DNA from: Alphaproteobacteria bacterium | GTDB lineage: Bacteria > Pseudomonadota > Alphaproteobacteria > Micavibrionales > Micavibrionaceae | NCBI GenBank assembly: GCA_002401695.1 | Contig: NVTV01000008.1 | Location: forward strand, 11,576-60,197 | DNA length: 48,622 bases | Reading direction: 5' to 3' | Shown here: positions 6,957 through 16,201 of the stretch, in pieces | Numbering within the stretch: position 1 is the stretch's first letter | How the letters are laid out: each line of letters starts with the position of its first letter | Translations under genes and position numbers: made by a program | The notes under the pieces: model-generated | Database searches by the model: none | Told to the model about the DNA's origin: nothing | What the model saw: the letters and a program-made list of their open reading frames with translations, nothing else

Positions 6957-8431
6957 GTTGGACTACCCCGCAAAAACTCTATCCTTCTACGTTGAGCTTG
7001 AAGACCACCATAGTAGGTGGCGGACGGGAGGCCCCCTAGAGATAATTCGATCGCAGTGTTGACGGGGTGGCGAATTTTTGTTCCAATCAACGATGTCACT
7101 AGCAGGGGGATGGAAACAGAGTGTCCAGCTCCAGTAATACTTAGATGTTCGGCTGGAAAGGCAAACCCGTTTTGTTGCAGGCGTTGAATCACCTTGTCAC
7201 TGGCGAGCTTCGATGCCCAGACTGCATCCGCATCCCCCGAAATCAATAATATAGGCGCTCTGATGTTTTCCACGGGTATTGCAAAAGGGCTTGATTGTTC
7301 AGCGGCTAGCATGCCCTGCAACATTAATCGCCAAACTACGCTGTAGTCTTGGCTGAGTGAAACCTCTCTATTCTTTTCATCCTGAGCTAGGCCCCAAGGC
7401 TTTACCCCCCAAGTTGGGATCGGTTTCTCTGCGAGTGTCCATGCAGCTTGTCCAGCAGTAGCAGGGGAGCAACAGGCCCCTAGTGCAACATTAGATGGCA
7501 CACCTGCAACCACAGCAGACACCAACTCGGGATAAGTCGATGCGATCAATAAGACTGCTTCGCCACCGCGGGAGCCTCCCGAGAGTGCTACTCTCTTTTG
7601 ACCAGTCTCTGCTGCTAACCACTCAATTGCCGAACGAAAATACTCGAGTGGAATATTTAAAAGTTGTTCGGGTCTACCTGGATAAGAAAAATGAGCCAGT
7701 GCCAGCGCAGAGAAGCCTTGAGATGCTAACAAAGCAGCATTCCGTTCGGATGCGCCTCCCTCGGATCCGGTGACAATTAGAACCGGGGGGTATTCGCCGG
7801 GCTCTAGAGGCGTATAAAGAATACCACGTATCCCCCATTCATTTATTTCACGACGGCGTAACCCTTCCGCTACACCATGCACTAGATGGGTTGTTTTTAA
7901 CTCTTGAGTTTGACTAGAACTGACAGGGCCGCTCGTTTCTAGCAAAGTCCTGAAGGTGATCGTAGTTGGGTTATTTAAACCCAATGCTGGTGCCATGGGC
8001 CAGCCAGCCTCAACGGGATCATCATTCATATGGGAAGTCAATTCCTTTGCTGTCAGTGGCAGCATGGACCAGATTAAACCGTGCCTATTGACACCTGTAT
8101 AGGTGCCTTCAAGAGAAGCACTGGTGGCAGGATTAACCGCCCCATTGAAATCGGCTGTATAGACTCCACGTGAGGTCCAGATCCGTTTGCGGGCATCGGT
8201 CAGAGAAGCCTCCACTACAACTTTCCCGTTAGGTGCCGCTCCCGTAATTTGGATAGTAAAGTCGTCGAGTATCGTCCGCTCATGAGGTGTTACATTTATA
8301 CTTGGGGCTGCAACTGCAGCGGTGGCAAGCAAAATTTGTATGGCTAGGCCACTTATCATGGAGCCAAGGTTTGGTATTGTGAATAGAGCACCTGTATTTT
8401 TTATTGAGAAAGTCATAGTTATAGTCTCCAT
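6920..8431 (-). CDS. Secreted BAAT/acyl-CoA-thioesterase-like alpha/beta hydrolase
   Basis: This 503-residue protein has the two-domain layout of the BAAT/acyl-CoA thioesterase family. After a signal peptide (hydrophobic stretch about 28-41, AVA|AP) comes a beta-sandwich domain (about 45-165, compare PF04775), then an alpha/beta hydrolase domain (compare BAAT_C, PF08840). The likely triad is Ser287 in GGSRGG, an Asp in SGDAD (400 or 402) and His437 in GAGHS. Family members cleave or transfer acyl groups; export to the periplasm argues against a CoA substrate here. The final dozen residues (from about ALSKELVAPNF) and the stop are encoded by an IS6 end, so the native C-terminus is lost. The preserved fold suggests it may still work. 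Confidence 0.8.
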   Translation of the reverse strand: METITMTFSIKNTGALFTIPNLGSMISGLAIQILLATAAVAAPSINVTPHERTILDDFTIQITGAAPNGKVVVEASLTDARKRIWTSRGVYTADFNGAVNPATSASLEGTYTGVNRHGLIWSMLPLTAKELTSHMNDDPVEAGWPMAPALGLNNPTTITFRTLLETSGPVSSSQTQELKTTHLVHGVAEGLRRREINEWGIRGILYTPLEPGEYPPVLIVTGSEGGASERNAALLASQGFSALALAHFSYPGRPEQLLNIPLEYFRSAIEWLAAETGQKRVALSGGSRGGEAVLLIASTYPELVSAVVAGVPSNVALGACCSPATAGQAAWTLAEKPIPTWGVKPWGLAQDEKNREVSLSQDYSVVWRLMLQGMLAAEQSSPFAIPVENIRAPILLISGDADAVWASKLASDKVIQRLQQNGFAFPAEHLSITGAGHSVSIPLLVTSLIGTKIRHPVNTAIELSLGGLPSATYYGGLQAQRRRIEFLRGSPTALSKELVAPNF

Positions 8432-8528
8432 TTTAGGCAGTAAATATATTTTTCCAGTAAAGGTGATGGTTGAATAACCATTGAAAAATACTTCAATATA
8501 TTGATTTAATTATATAATTTTTATTTTT

Positions 8529-8966
8529 CTAAACTAATAAATTACGCACAAATTCACCACACTTGATTATTACCAGAAAGTTCTCGTCTGGCTTGGACAT
8601 GACATGGATATTATCCAATGGATTTTTATTGATAGCGATGATATCTGCATATGTACCAGAAGTAAGGCATCCTACAAATCCTGTTTTCTTCATAATTTTT
8701 GCATTTATGCTGGTGGCAGAACGTAGCTGATTGATGGGCTTGACAATATCTGCACGAAATTCAAATTCACGGTTCTGCATTGGATGGAAACGCTCTTCAA
8801 ACAAATCAGTGCCCATATCAATACAGCGGCATTGTCAAAGTTCTTTTTAACATTTCCTGAAGAGATTTCACGAATGATGTCCCCTTCAATAACTATGTTG
8901 CCATCTTCAATTAGTTCTTCGCTAGACCCATCAAAAATTGTACAGTTTTTTTAAATTTTTATGCTC
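8529..8966 (-). pseudogene. Amidohydrolase pseudogene with internal deletion
   Basis: Two pieces of one amidohydrolase lie next to each other on the minus strand. Positions 8817-8950 encode an N-terminal piece, TIFDGSSEELIEDG then VIEGDIIREIS. Positions 8529-8816 encode the C-terminal piece, with GTDLFEER, REFEFRADIVKPI, LRSATSINAK, GTYADIIAINKNPL and VIIKCGE. The middle, including the HxH metal site, is missing, and the pieces are in different frames. A further stop (TAA after MSIKI) sits at the start. The motif order matches prolidase/imidazolonepropionase-like amidohydrolases. It was probably in an operon with the BAAT-like hydrolase. Confidence 0.75.
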
Positions 8967-9003
8967 ATTATTTTTACTTTTATTCAAAGATAATAACTAT
9001 GAT

Positions 9004-9477
9004 TTACCTTGGAAGAGGTTCAATCCGAAGTTTCGTACGCTGTAGGCCATTGTTCATGAAATCATCTTCTTTCTTTGTCAAATCTTGCACTATCTTCGCA
9101 ATTTCCTCATGGGTATTCATGCCATGTGATATCGGAATGTATATATTACGGTTATTAATGACCTTATTATCTTTAGACATTGTCATATTATAGCCACCGA
9201 GAAAGGCTGACAGCTCATCGTTTAGTGGTTTCACCGCATATCCATTTTCAGCAAAATCCGCGCCAATTGTATAGCTATTTAATATATATTGCCACGCAAC
9301 ATTAGGCTGTTGAAATATATCTATTGATACGTGGTTAACCGTGGAAACACGGATATTATGATTTTTTGACGGACCAGAATTTTGTTGTGTTGTAATTCCT
9401 AGGGCATTGACATGGATAGGCATCAACATGACTATCAACACATTAGACAAGACAAAAGAAATAACGATTTTAAGCAT
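9004..9477 (-). CDS. Small secreted hypothetical protein
   Basis: The likely start is ATG at 9477, with AGGA about 10 nt upstream. It gives 157 residues with a clear signal peptide (MLKIVISFVLSNVLIVMLMP, cleavage near VNA|LG). The frame is open further upstream to 9732, but those residues look unlike a mature N-terminus. The mature protein is polar, without cysteines, and ends in a basic LRIEPLPR. No family is recognised. It diverges from the AraC gene, so the AraC-site-like elements upstream could control it. A periplasmic accessory role in the hydrolase set is only a guess. Confidence 0.5.
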   Translation of the reverse strand: MLKIVISFVLSNVLIVMLMPIHVNALGITTQQNSGPSKNHNIRVSTVNHVSIDIFQQPNVAWQYILNSYTIGADFAENGYAVKPLNDELSAFLGGYNMTMSKDNKVINNRNIYIPISHGMNTHEEIAKIVQDLTKKEDDFMNNGLQRTKLRIEPLPR

Positions 9478-9753
9478 AGATAATATTCCTATAAGAAAGT
9501 GGTTGAAATGCATTTCTCGGGAGCATACTCCCGAGGTTTTTATGACTTCATATCCTATGGCTTCGGGATTGCCAGGAAATCGATTTGTTTCGATTTTCAA
9601 GTATTTTTCTTCTTCGGTAACCCAACGGCTAGCTGCTAAACTGGGAAGTCTAGTTGCTTGAATGTTTTGATCTCTATTCCCATTACACCCAGCAATAGGT
9701 AGATTTAATTTCATGATGCAAGAGAAGGCCACTACACTTAAATTTTTACGATC

Positions 9754-9780
9754 ATTTTTGGGTCCAATTATTTATTTTTA
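9754..9780. promoter_or_regulatory. Weaker copy of the AraC-type shared element
   Basis: TTTTTGGGTCC then AATTATTTATTTTTATT resembles the element at 9841-9877, with one extra base near the GG. It lies between the divergent small secreted protein and the AraC gene. It is a candidate third regulator site; the similarity is modest and the region is AT-rich. Confidence 0.35.
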
Positions 9781-9840
9781 TTAAGTAAGTTATATTTTAA
9801 AAAATTGATTATACCATATCTGATAATTATTTTATTAGCA

Positions 9841-9877
9841 TTTTGGACCGATTAATGATATTTTTGGAAGTATAATG
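9841..9877 (+). promoter_or_regulatory. Candidate AraC-regulator operator in its own promoter
   Basis: The element contains GGACC, ATTAAT and TTTTTGGA in fixed order. It aligns without gaps with the reverse complement of 11921-11957 upstream of the TBDR, 21 of 24 bases identical. Inside it TTTTGGA occurs twice, 21 bp apart (9841 and 9862). That is two helical turns, the usual spacing of direct repeats bound by AraC-family proteins. It ends about 30 bp before the AraC start codon. Confidence 0.55.
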
Positions 9878-9905
9878 AAATTTTTAAGTATAAAGGGCTA
9901 AAATA

Positions 9906-11030
9906 ATGACTCAAGAGAAATTGAAAGAACCGTGGAGATCCACAGCCTTTCATGTAACAAGTGAAAATATTTTAGGCCTAAGGATCCGAGAAATTCATAA
10001 AAAAATGCAGGACGGGATTGGGGAGGTGGATTCTAATGGGAAAGGCCTTGAAGAAGAAAATAAACGAGAATTGCTTTTAAAAATAGGAAGTTCGAGCATA
10101 GTCGGTGGATTACGAACTTATATTTCTGGCGAAGAAGGTAAGGGCTATTGGGACCATATTGAGATAAGCCCAGGATTATTAATTACGATTACCGATGTTT
10201 TATATTACAAACCTCATCGGATGTATCTTCCGGCGGAAAGGATGCTGAAAATTCGAATTATTTGTTCGGGATTATTATCAATTCCTAATGAGGATAAAGA
10301 GATTTCTGAGGGTTCTGTTTTGCTTCAGTATATAGGCGGCAATAAAGAGACAGAATATTTTGTAAAACCAGGATTGCCATTGCGTATGGTGACAATTCAT
10401 GCAAAGCCGGAGGTCTTGAAAAATCTAGGCGTCACTCCAGAAATATTACCAACTTTCATGAAAAATCCTATGGATTCAAAAGTAGATGATATTTTTATAC
10501 TTTTTATCGATTTAGAAACTAGATTGGTTCGAATTGCCCGTGAGATAATTGAGTCACGTGATTTAATAAGGGAGGAGTTGAGGCTGACGTATGTTCGGGG
10601 GAAGGCCTATGAATTATTTTGTGAAGCACTTCAGCGGTCAACACCATTAATTGAAAGACAAGTAGTTGGTATTAAATTCCGGAAAAACGATATCCGACGG
10701 CTGCATGAAGCAAAGAGAATCTTGGCCAGCCACCTTGATGAATCTATAACAGTTGCGGAACTATCGCGCCTTGTAGGTATTAATAGAACAAAGCTAAAGG
10801 CTGGATTTCGGGAATATTTTAAAGAAACCATTCACGGATATAGTATGCGCCTTAGACTTGAAGAAGCTTTCCGTTTAATTGAGGGCACTGAATTACAGAT
10901 GGCTGAAATTGGTAGAATGGTTGGATTTAAATATGCCGCTAATTTTACCCAGAATATTAAGCGTTATTATGGCGTACGGCCTTTGGAACTCCGCAAACGT
11001 AAGATTTCGAGAGATAGCGTAGAAGGATAA
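9906..11030 (+). CDS. AraC-family transcriptional regulator (PchR-like)
   Basis: This 374-residue protein has a divergent N-terminal ligand-sensing region and a C-terminal AraC DNA-binding domain (about residues 258-365). The domain has two helix-turn-helix units, SITVAELSRLVGINRTKLKAGFREYF and LQMAEIGRMVGFKYAANFTQNIKRYYGVRP. The second has the usual F..YYG.RP ending. PchR-like members often control a TonB receptor gene next to them, as here (12041). AAAGGG lies upstream of the start at suitable distance. A shared element found at this promoter and at the TBDR promoter supports autoregulation and receptor control. An IS3 now separates it from the receptor promoter. Confidence 0.9.
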   Translation: MTQEKLKEPWRSTAFHVTSENILGLRIREIHKKMQDGIGEVDSNGKGLEEENKRELLLKIGSSSIVGGLRTYISGEEGKGYWDHIEISPGLLITITDVLYYKPHRMYLPAERMLKIRIICSGLLSIPNEDKEISEGSVLLQYIGGNKETEYFVKPGLPLRMVTIHAKPEVLKNLGVTPEILPTFMKNPMDSKVDDIFILFIDLETRLVRIAREIIESRDLIREELRLTYVRGKAYELFCEALQRSTPLIERQVVGIKFRKNDIRRLHEAKRILASHLDESITVAELSRLVGINRTKLKAGFREYFKETIHGYSMRLRLEEAFRLIEGTELQMAEIGRMVGFKYAANFTQNIKRYYGVRPLELRKRKISRDSVEG

Positions 11031-11077
11031 CATTATATAGAGGTGGTCCCACTTTGTTGGACAGGTTTGCAGCGATG

Positions 11078-11446
11078 CTAAGCTTTACGATGTTGTTTAA
11101 TGTTATGCCGCTTCTTTCCTTTGATCAGGGCCATGGCCCTGATTTTCGATTTTCTGAGTATAAACCTCATCGGGGGTTTGTACCCCAAGGGCAGGCGATG
11201 CGCTCCATTAAATGTGGAATGTGGCCGGGTTTGGTTATAATGAACCAACCAAGCCCCAATATTCTGCCGCGCCATCTGGCGTGAGCCATAATAGGGCATG
11301 GCGAGAAACTGTTCGTCAATCAGCCGCATCAGCTTCAAATTCAGCAGGCTTTCGCCTTTCAGGTTATAATACCAGCTCGACCGGCTGATCGACAACAGGC
11401 GGCATTGGACGGTAAAGCTCAAATGTGCGTTAGCGGCCACTACCAT
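11078..11446 (-). pseudogene. IS3 OrfB transposase lacking its catalytic core
   Basis: The 122-residue frame begins like the OrfB of the copy at 21850 (QCRLLSISRSSWYYNLKGES, YYGSRQMAR). It then jumps directly to the C-terminal NIGAWLVHYNQTRPHSTFNG segment. The DDE core seen in the copy at 23084 (WCTDITYIP, NTD, DNVFIERLWRSLKYE) is missing in one clean in-frame deletion at the repeated A-R-Q codons. It cannot be an active transposase. Confidence 0.85.
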
Positions 11447-11751
11447 TTCTTTACGCCTCCGGGGATCAAGCGGCTGGAGGCTTCGGACAAAAAATCACGC
11501 TCCACCGTTAACTGCCCGATCTTGGCGTGCAATTCCTTTATTTCGCCCGCATGGTTATTTTGCTGAACATCCAGTTTGCCGGAGAAACCGGCCTCCATGG
11601 AAGCCAGGGCTTCCCGTTTCCAACGACCAATGACGGTCGAATGAATGCCAAATTGGGAAGCCAGTTCTGACACAGGGCGATCTTCCCGAAGGGCGGCTAT
11701 AACAACTTTCGTTTTAAAAGATGCTGGATAATTTTTGCGTGTTCTACTCAT
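11440..11751 (-). CDS. IS3-family OrfA (helix-turn-helix subunit)
   Basis: These 103 residues form an intact OrfA. They have the helix-turn-helix (YPASFKTKVVIAALREDRPVSELASQFGIHSTVIGRWKREAL) and the C-terminal leucine-zipper-like segment AGEIKELHAKIGQLTVERDFL. The end overlaps OrfB by 7 nt, as expected for IS3 elements that make OrfAB by -1 frameshifting. With OrfB broken, it may still bind element ends and act as a repressor, which is a known role of OrfA in some IS3 members. Confidence 0.85.
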   Translation of the reverse strand: MSRTRKNYPASFKTKVVIAALREDRPVSELASQFGIHSTVIGRWKREALASMEAGFSGKLDVQQNNHAGEIKELHAKIGQLTVERDFLSEASSRLIPGGVKKW

Positions 11752-11920
11752 TCATATGATCCTTTCTTGATCAAAACTAAAGCTTAACACACTGTCTGAT
11801 TTTCTGGGACCACCTCTGAATAGAGTGGTCTGTTCTGGATAATCATTGAGGAAAATAAACTCTCATTTTGATTAATATCAACTGTTGTTAGTTAAATTTC
11901 CCAATATTATATCAAATTTA

Positions 11921-11957
11921 GACAAAATAGTCCAAAAAAATAATTAATTGGTCCTAA
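11921..11957 (-). promoter_or_regulatory. Candidate AraC-regulator operator at the TBDR promoter
   Basis: The reverse complement carries GGACC, ATTAAT, a T-run and TTGGA in the same spacing as 9841-9877 (21 of 24 identical). It lies about 85 bp before the TBDR start, on the far side of the IS3 from the regulator gene. The orientation is opposite relative to the downstream gene. Confidence 0.55.
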
Positions 11958-12040
11958 ACACTAAATAATCATTTTTATATTGGTATATATCTTAATTCAC
12001 TTGCAATCGATGTGGTTGTAGATAAATAGGGAGTTAAAAT

Positions 12041-14178
12041 ATGAAAAACACAAAAAACAAATTGAAATGCAGCGTAGCTTTTGTCATGGCCTTGGCAGGC
12101 TTTATCCCTACGCAGTCAGTATTTGCGATAGAAGAGGGGAGTGAATTAGCATTAGAGGAAATTATCGTTACTGCACAGAAGCGCTCTGAGCGATTACAGG
12201 ATGTGGCTCTTAGTATTTCAGCATTTTCGGAAAAAAATATTCAGGACGCGAATATTACTCAAATTAAAGATCTGTCAATGTTGACGCCTGGGCTTGAATT
12301 TTCCGAAACTATCGGTCGTCAAACTACAGCGCCATCAATTCGAGGGGTTGCTCCTCTTGGATTTGCTGATCCTACGGTTTTAGTTTATGTGGATGGGTTT
12401 ACCCTTGGGTTTACCCGTTCAGAGAATAATGCGCAGCTCTTTGACCTTGAAAGAATTGAGGTTCTAAAGGGGCCACAAGCGACACTTTATGGGAGAAATG
12501 CTCTTGGGGGGGTGGTTAATTACATCACCAAAAAGCCGGGCAATGAATTTGAAGGGTCTGTAAAAGGTGAATACGGTCGTTTTAACAACTTTGAGATTGC
12601 AGGCACTGCCGGAGGAGCTGTGATAGAAGACAAGGTCTTCCTACAGGCGGGAATTGGATATCGGGAATCAGGTGGTTTTCTTGATAATGAGTTCGACGGT
12701 GCAAATGATGTTAATGATGAGTCCGATTTTAATGCCCGGGTTAATATGCGCTTTACGCCATCAGATCAGCTTGAGGTAAATTTAACGGTTAATTATAGCA
12801 AAGTTGATGATGCCTGCGGTGATTGTGCTCATGTTCCAGTTGAATGGACAGGCAGCCGCCTTGATGTTGGGGCAGGGCTTGTGGATTTTAATAATATTAG
12901 CAATACAGTAAATATGGATAGGCTTGGGAGTTATGAGAATGAAGTGTTTTCATTTGTTTCCAAAGTTGAGTATGACATGGATTGGGCGACATTGACAAAT
13001 ATTGCTGGCTTTGCAAAAGGAGAGCAAATGCTCGTTGCTGACTTTACGCGCTCGCCAGGGCCATTTGGACCCTTTGAGGGCTTTACAATTCGAAGAGATA
13101 ATAAAGGCTGGAGTGAAGAATTAAGACTGGCTTCGAATGGAGACGAGAAGCTTACTTGGTTGGTAGGTTTCTATGCATTCAAGAATAATCGGACAGGGCA
13201 AGTTTTTCTGGACTTTGATGGGGGGGGGATACTCTATTTACTGATTCTGACATTGAAGTCCAAAATTATGCGGGATTTATCAATTTAGATTATAATTTGA
13301 CCGAGACTATCTCCATTGGCGGTGGGTTACGGTATGATTATGAAAAATTAATTGGTGAGGATCTTTTGGGGGGCGGTACATTGGAAAAAAGTCAGGGTGA
13401 GTGGCTACCTAAAGTTACTGTTTCTTACCGTCCTAATGATGATGTTCATGTATATGGTACTATTTCCAAGGGATATCATGCGGGTGGTTTTAATGGAGCC
13501 TTACCCATTGATGATGAATTGGCTGAATATGATGCAGAATACCTTTGGAATTATGAAATTGGTATTAAGGGTCGGTTGTTAGACGGTCGTTTACAATACG
13601 ATATTGCGGGTTATTATTTAGATTGGAATGATCAACAAGTTCAGAGTCAAAATGGCCTGGGCACCATTATATTTAATGGTGGGGAAGCGCGTATAATTGG
13701 GGTTGATGGATCTTTGACTGCGTTATTGGCTGAAGGTTTAGTTCTAACATCTGGTTTTTCCGCACAGAATGCGAAATATACTAGTTATATTGATGATGTT
13801 AATGCGCCTGCTTTTGGAATTGATACAAACCTAGCTGGGAATAAGCTGATTGGGGCGCCTAAGTTGTCACTTTCATCTAGTTTGCAATATGTTTTCTCGC
13901 TTGGAAATGGAGACTTTGGTGTAAGGTTGCGGGCTGACGGGAGATATACTTCTAAGCGTGCTTTTGATACAACTAACTTGTTGATAGCGGGTTCTTATTT
14001 TCTGGCTAACCTTTATGCAGGCATTGAGAATGAAACTATTGAGGTTGGGATTTATGTCGATAATGTCTTTGACAAGACTTACTTACTCGGCGGCTCTCTA
14101 TCAAGTGCTACATTCCCACCCTTGTTGACTATATCAGATCCCAGAATTTACGGTGTTCGTGCTAAATTCAAATTTTAG
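12041..14178 (+). pseudogene. TonB-dependent receptor split by a frameshift at a G9 run
   Basis: The first frame (12041-13288) has a signal peptide (FVMALAGFIPTQSVFA), the TonB box/plug start EEIIVTAQKRSERLQD, the plug motif ERIEVLKGPQATLYGRNALGG and the first barrel strands. It leaves frame at nine consecutive G (13220-13228). The other frame continues from there as DTLFTDSDIEVQNYAG to a normal barrel end (IYGVRAKFKF, stop 14178). With 10 or 7 G the gene encodes about 710 residues, normal for this receptor type. It may be a pseudogene, a sequencing error or a phase-variable gene. Context (AraC regulator, amidohydrolase) suggests uptake of an organic substrate across the outer membrane. The strong start is ATG after a GGGAG site. 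Confidence 0.85.
13220..13228 (+). repeat. Homopolymer G9 tract inside the TBDR gene
   Basis: Nine G in a row follow GACTTTGAT. One added G, or two lost, restores the receptor frame. Runs of this length are common slipped-strand switches in outer-membrane protein genes and are also a common site of assembly error. Confidence 0.9.
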
Positions 14179-14206
14179 GTATCCGTACTAAATATAATTT
14201 TTATAA

Positions 14207-14241
14207 ACCAAGCCCTAGGAATTTGTTGATGAGGGCTTGGT
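14207..14241 (+). terminator. Hairpin after the TBDR
   Basis: ACCAAGCCCT (14207-14216) pairs perfectly with AGGGCTTGGT (14232-14241) around a 15-nt loop, 28 nt after the receptor stop. Only scattered T follow, so it is a likely but imperfect terminator. Confidence 0.6.
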
Positions 14242-14329
14242 ATCTAATTCATCTTTTGGATGCCTTTAGCCTTGATTGGGATGGTTATATGAGCATCTCT
14301 GGTAATTAATCAAACCTAGGGAAAGAATA

Positions 14330-15745
14330 ATGCGTGGTAAAATATGTATCATCTTGATGTTGCTTGCGGGCTATTTGATGTTGAACATGAGAGTTTTAGC
14401 CGAAGAAGTTTTAGCTCTTACCGATGTTGCTATTGTAGATATAAAGAAGGGCCTAGTTCTTCCACATCAGACAGTTTTGGTTGAAAATGGAGAAATCATT
14501 GCCACAGGTCCTTCCCGTGAGTTGAAGCTCCCCGTGGGGGCTAATGTGCGTGACCTTCATGGTATGTTTCTTATTCCGGGACTTTGGGATATGCATATTC
14601 ATCCAGAACATGAAGAAGACCTAGATTTATTGTTGGTTAATGGTGTTCTCGGGACGCGAATTTTGATGGGAGAACCTAAGCATCTAAAATGGCGCGCAGA
14701 AATAGAATTGGGCATGCGACTGGGACCTAAGTTGTTGTTGTCCGGACCGATCATTGAGGGAACACCACCGCCAGGAATGGGGGCTTTAATAAGCACCAAA
14801 GGGCGGCGTATAATAAATACGCGTGAAGAAGCCATCGCAGAAGTTCGAGCTCAACATGATGCAGGTTTCGATTATCTCAAAGTTTATAATAATTTACCTG
14901 TAGAAGCTTATCAGGGCTTAATAGAGGAGGGGCAAAAACTAGAAATGCAGGTAATCGGGCATGTCCCCATGGAAGTTGGTTTGTATCAAGCTCTGGAATG
15001 GGGGCAAACTAGTGTTGAGCATCTAAGGGGTTCGATACAGCTTTTGGCGCGGCCTGATGCCTCTATCAAACCGGGGAGAGATTTGCGTTCGAGATCACTG
15101 GCTTGGGAGTATATTGATACAGATAAGATAGGAGAAATTGTGGACAGGGCCGTGGCCGCGGGAGCTTACCATGACCCAACATTAATGGCGCGGCTGTTTT
15201 TCTCATCTTCGAAACGGGTTGAGGCTTATTTGGATCGCCCTGAGGTCAAATTTTTACAACCGCAATGGCGCTTCTTATTGGAAAATAGGGATAAAGTGAA
15301 ATGGTTGAGTAACTTCAGTGAGGCTGATTTTATCAGTGCGGAGAAAGGCTTCGAAATGCAGCATAAGTTAATTCAAGCATTTCAATCTGCAGGTGTACCT
15401 CTACTAGCTGGTACTGATATGGGCCCTTGGGGTTTTTCACTGCATGATGAATTGGGGGCTCTGGTACATGCGGGCCTTACGCCTCAGCAGGCGTTGGTAA
15501 CCGCCACTATCAACCCTGCACGCTTTGCAGGGTTATCAAAAACATCAGGATATATTGGAAAAGGGGCTCGTGCTGATTTGGTAGTTTTGCGTGCAAACCC
15601 TCTAAAAAATATAAAGAACACGCGGAAAATTTCTGCGGTGATTGTTAATGGTAAATTTTTGGATCGTATGGTGCTTGATAAAATGCTGAAAAAAGTTTCA
15701 GAAAGCCCTCAATTTGGTCGTGTGAAAGCGTTTGAACAAAATTGA
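14330..15745 (+). CDS. Secreted metal-dependent amidohydrolase
   Basis: This 471-residue protein starts with a signal peptide (MRGKICIILMLLAGYLMLNM, likely cut near VLA|EE). It shows a full amidohydrolase metal-site pattern: His89 and His91 (DMHIHPE), Lys184 (DYLKVYNN), His211 (GHVP), His231 (VEHL) and Asp363 (GTDMG). The C-terminal GKGARADLVVLRANPL and AVIVNGKFLD close the beta-sandwich. Relatives hydrolyse C-N bonds in imides, lactams or dipeptides with one or two metal ions; the actual substrate is unknown. Export points to action in the periplasm on a compound taken up by the TBDR upstream. AAAGAA lies before the start. It is not overlapped by any IS and looks intact. Confidence 0.88.
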   Translation: MRGKICIILMLLAGYLMLNMRVLAEEVLALTDVAIVDIKKGLVLPHQTVLVENGEIIATGPSRELKLPVGANVRDLHGMFLIPGLWDMHIHPEHEEDLDLLLVNGVLGTRILMGEPKHLKWRAEIELGMRLGPKLLLSGPIIEGTPPPGMGALISTKGRRIINTREEAIAEVRAQHDAGFDYLKVYNNLPVEAYQGLIEEGQKLEMQVIGHVPMEVGLYQALEWGQTSVEHLRGSIQLLARPDASIKPGRDLRSRSLAWEYIDTDKIGEIVDRAVAAGAYHDPTLMARLFFSSSKRVEAYLDRPEVKFLQPQWRFLLENRDKVKWLSNFSEADFISAEKGFEMQHKLIQAFQSAGVPLLAGTDMGPWGFSLHDELGALVHAGLTPQQALVTATINPARFAGLSKTSGYIGKGARADLVVLRANPLKNIKNTRKISAVIVNGKFLDRMVLDKMLKKVSESPQFGRVKAFEQN

Positions 15746-15791
15746 ACAAAGGGATTTCTGATATGTTTAGCAATATATATAGGGAAGAATA

Positions 15792-16133
15792 ATGGACACA
15801 GACAATAGTTTAGCGCAGTCAGGGGTGCGACCAGAAATTTATCCTCTTACCGATGAAATTTGGCCATCAGCGCTGGCTGGCAAAAAGATTGTCGAAAGGC
15901 TTATCCGCAATAACTATAAGTATCCTGTAAAACATTTAATGTATACGGGAGCAGGTCATCGGGTTTCTTCAGATATTCCTGTTACCTCTTTAGCAAGCTT
16001 GGCGGTTCATCCCTTATTGGACAGTAAAATTCTGTCGGGTGGTCTGCCTTCAGAAAATGCACACGCTATTAAAGATTCTTTTAGTGAAAAAGTACGTTTC
16101 TTAAGACTATTTGTTACTGCACAAAATGAATGA
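15792..16133 (+). pseudogene. C-terminal fragment of a BAAT-like hydrolase
   Basis: The 113 residues align with the last fifth of the hydrolase at 6920-8431. DEIWPSALAGKKIVERL matches DAVWASKLASDKVIQRL, YTGAGHRVSSDIPVTSLASL matches ITGAGHSVSIPLLVTSLIG, and SGGLPSENA matches LGGLPSATY. Only the Asp and His part of the triad remain; the nucleophile domain and signal peptide are absent. A short unrelated start (MDTDNSLAQSG) with a reasonable GGGAAGAA site precedes it, so it could still be translated. It also shows what the IS-free C-terminus of the paralogue looked like. Confidence 0.7.
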
Positions 16134-16201
16134 AAGGTCTGCATTTTAAAGAATCGCGTCATTTCTCCCTTATTAATAACCACATATCGAAATTATATTA
16201 A

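Larger units (their letters stand above)
11039..11817 (-). mobile_element. IS3-family element (copy A), internally deleted
   Basis: Terminal repeats AGAGGTGGTCCCA (11039-11051) and its inverse (11805-11817) enclose 779 bp. A complete IS of this type is about 1.2 kb. OrfA is intact, while OrfB has lost its catalytic middle. No clear target duplication is visible. It sits between the AraC regulator and the TBDR promoter. Confidence 0.85.

Noticed and set aside
9478..9732. An N-terminal extension of the small secreted protein, with a lipobox-like LPIAGC
   Set aside because: The extension lacks the basic and hydrophobic segments of a lipoprotein signal, and a proper signal peptide with a ribosome site begins at 9477.
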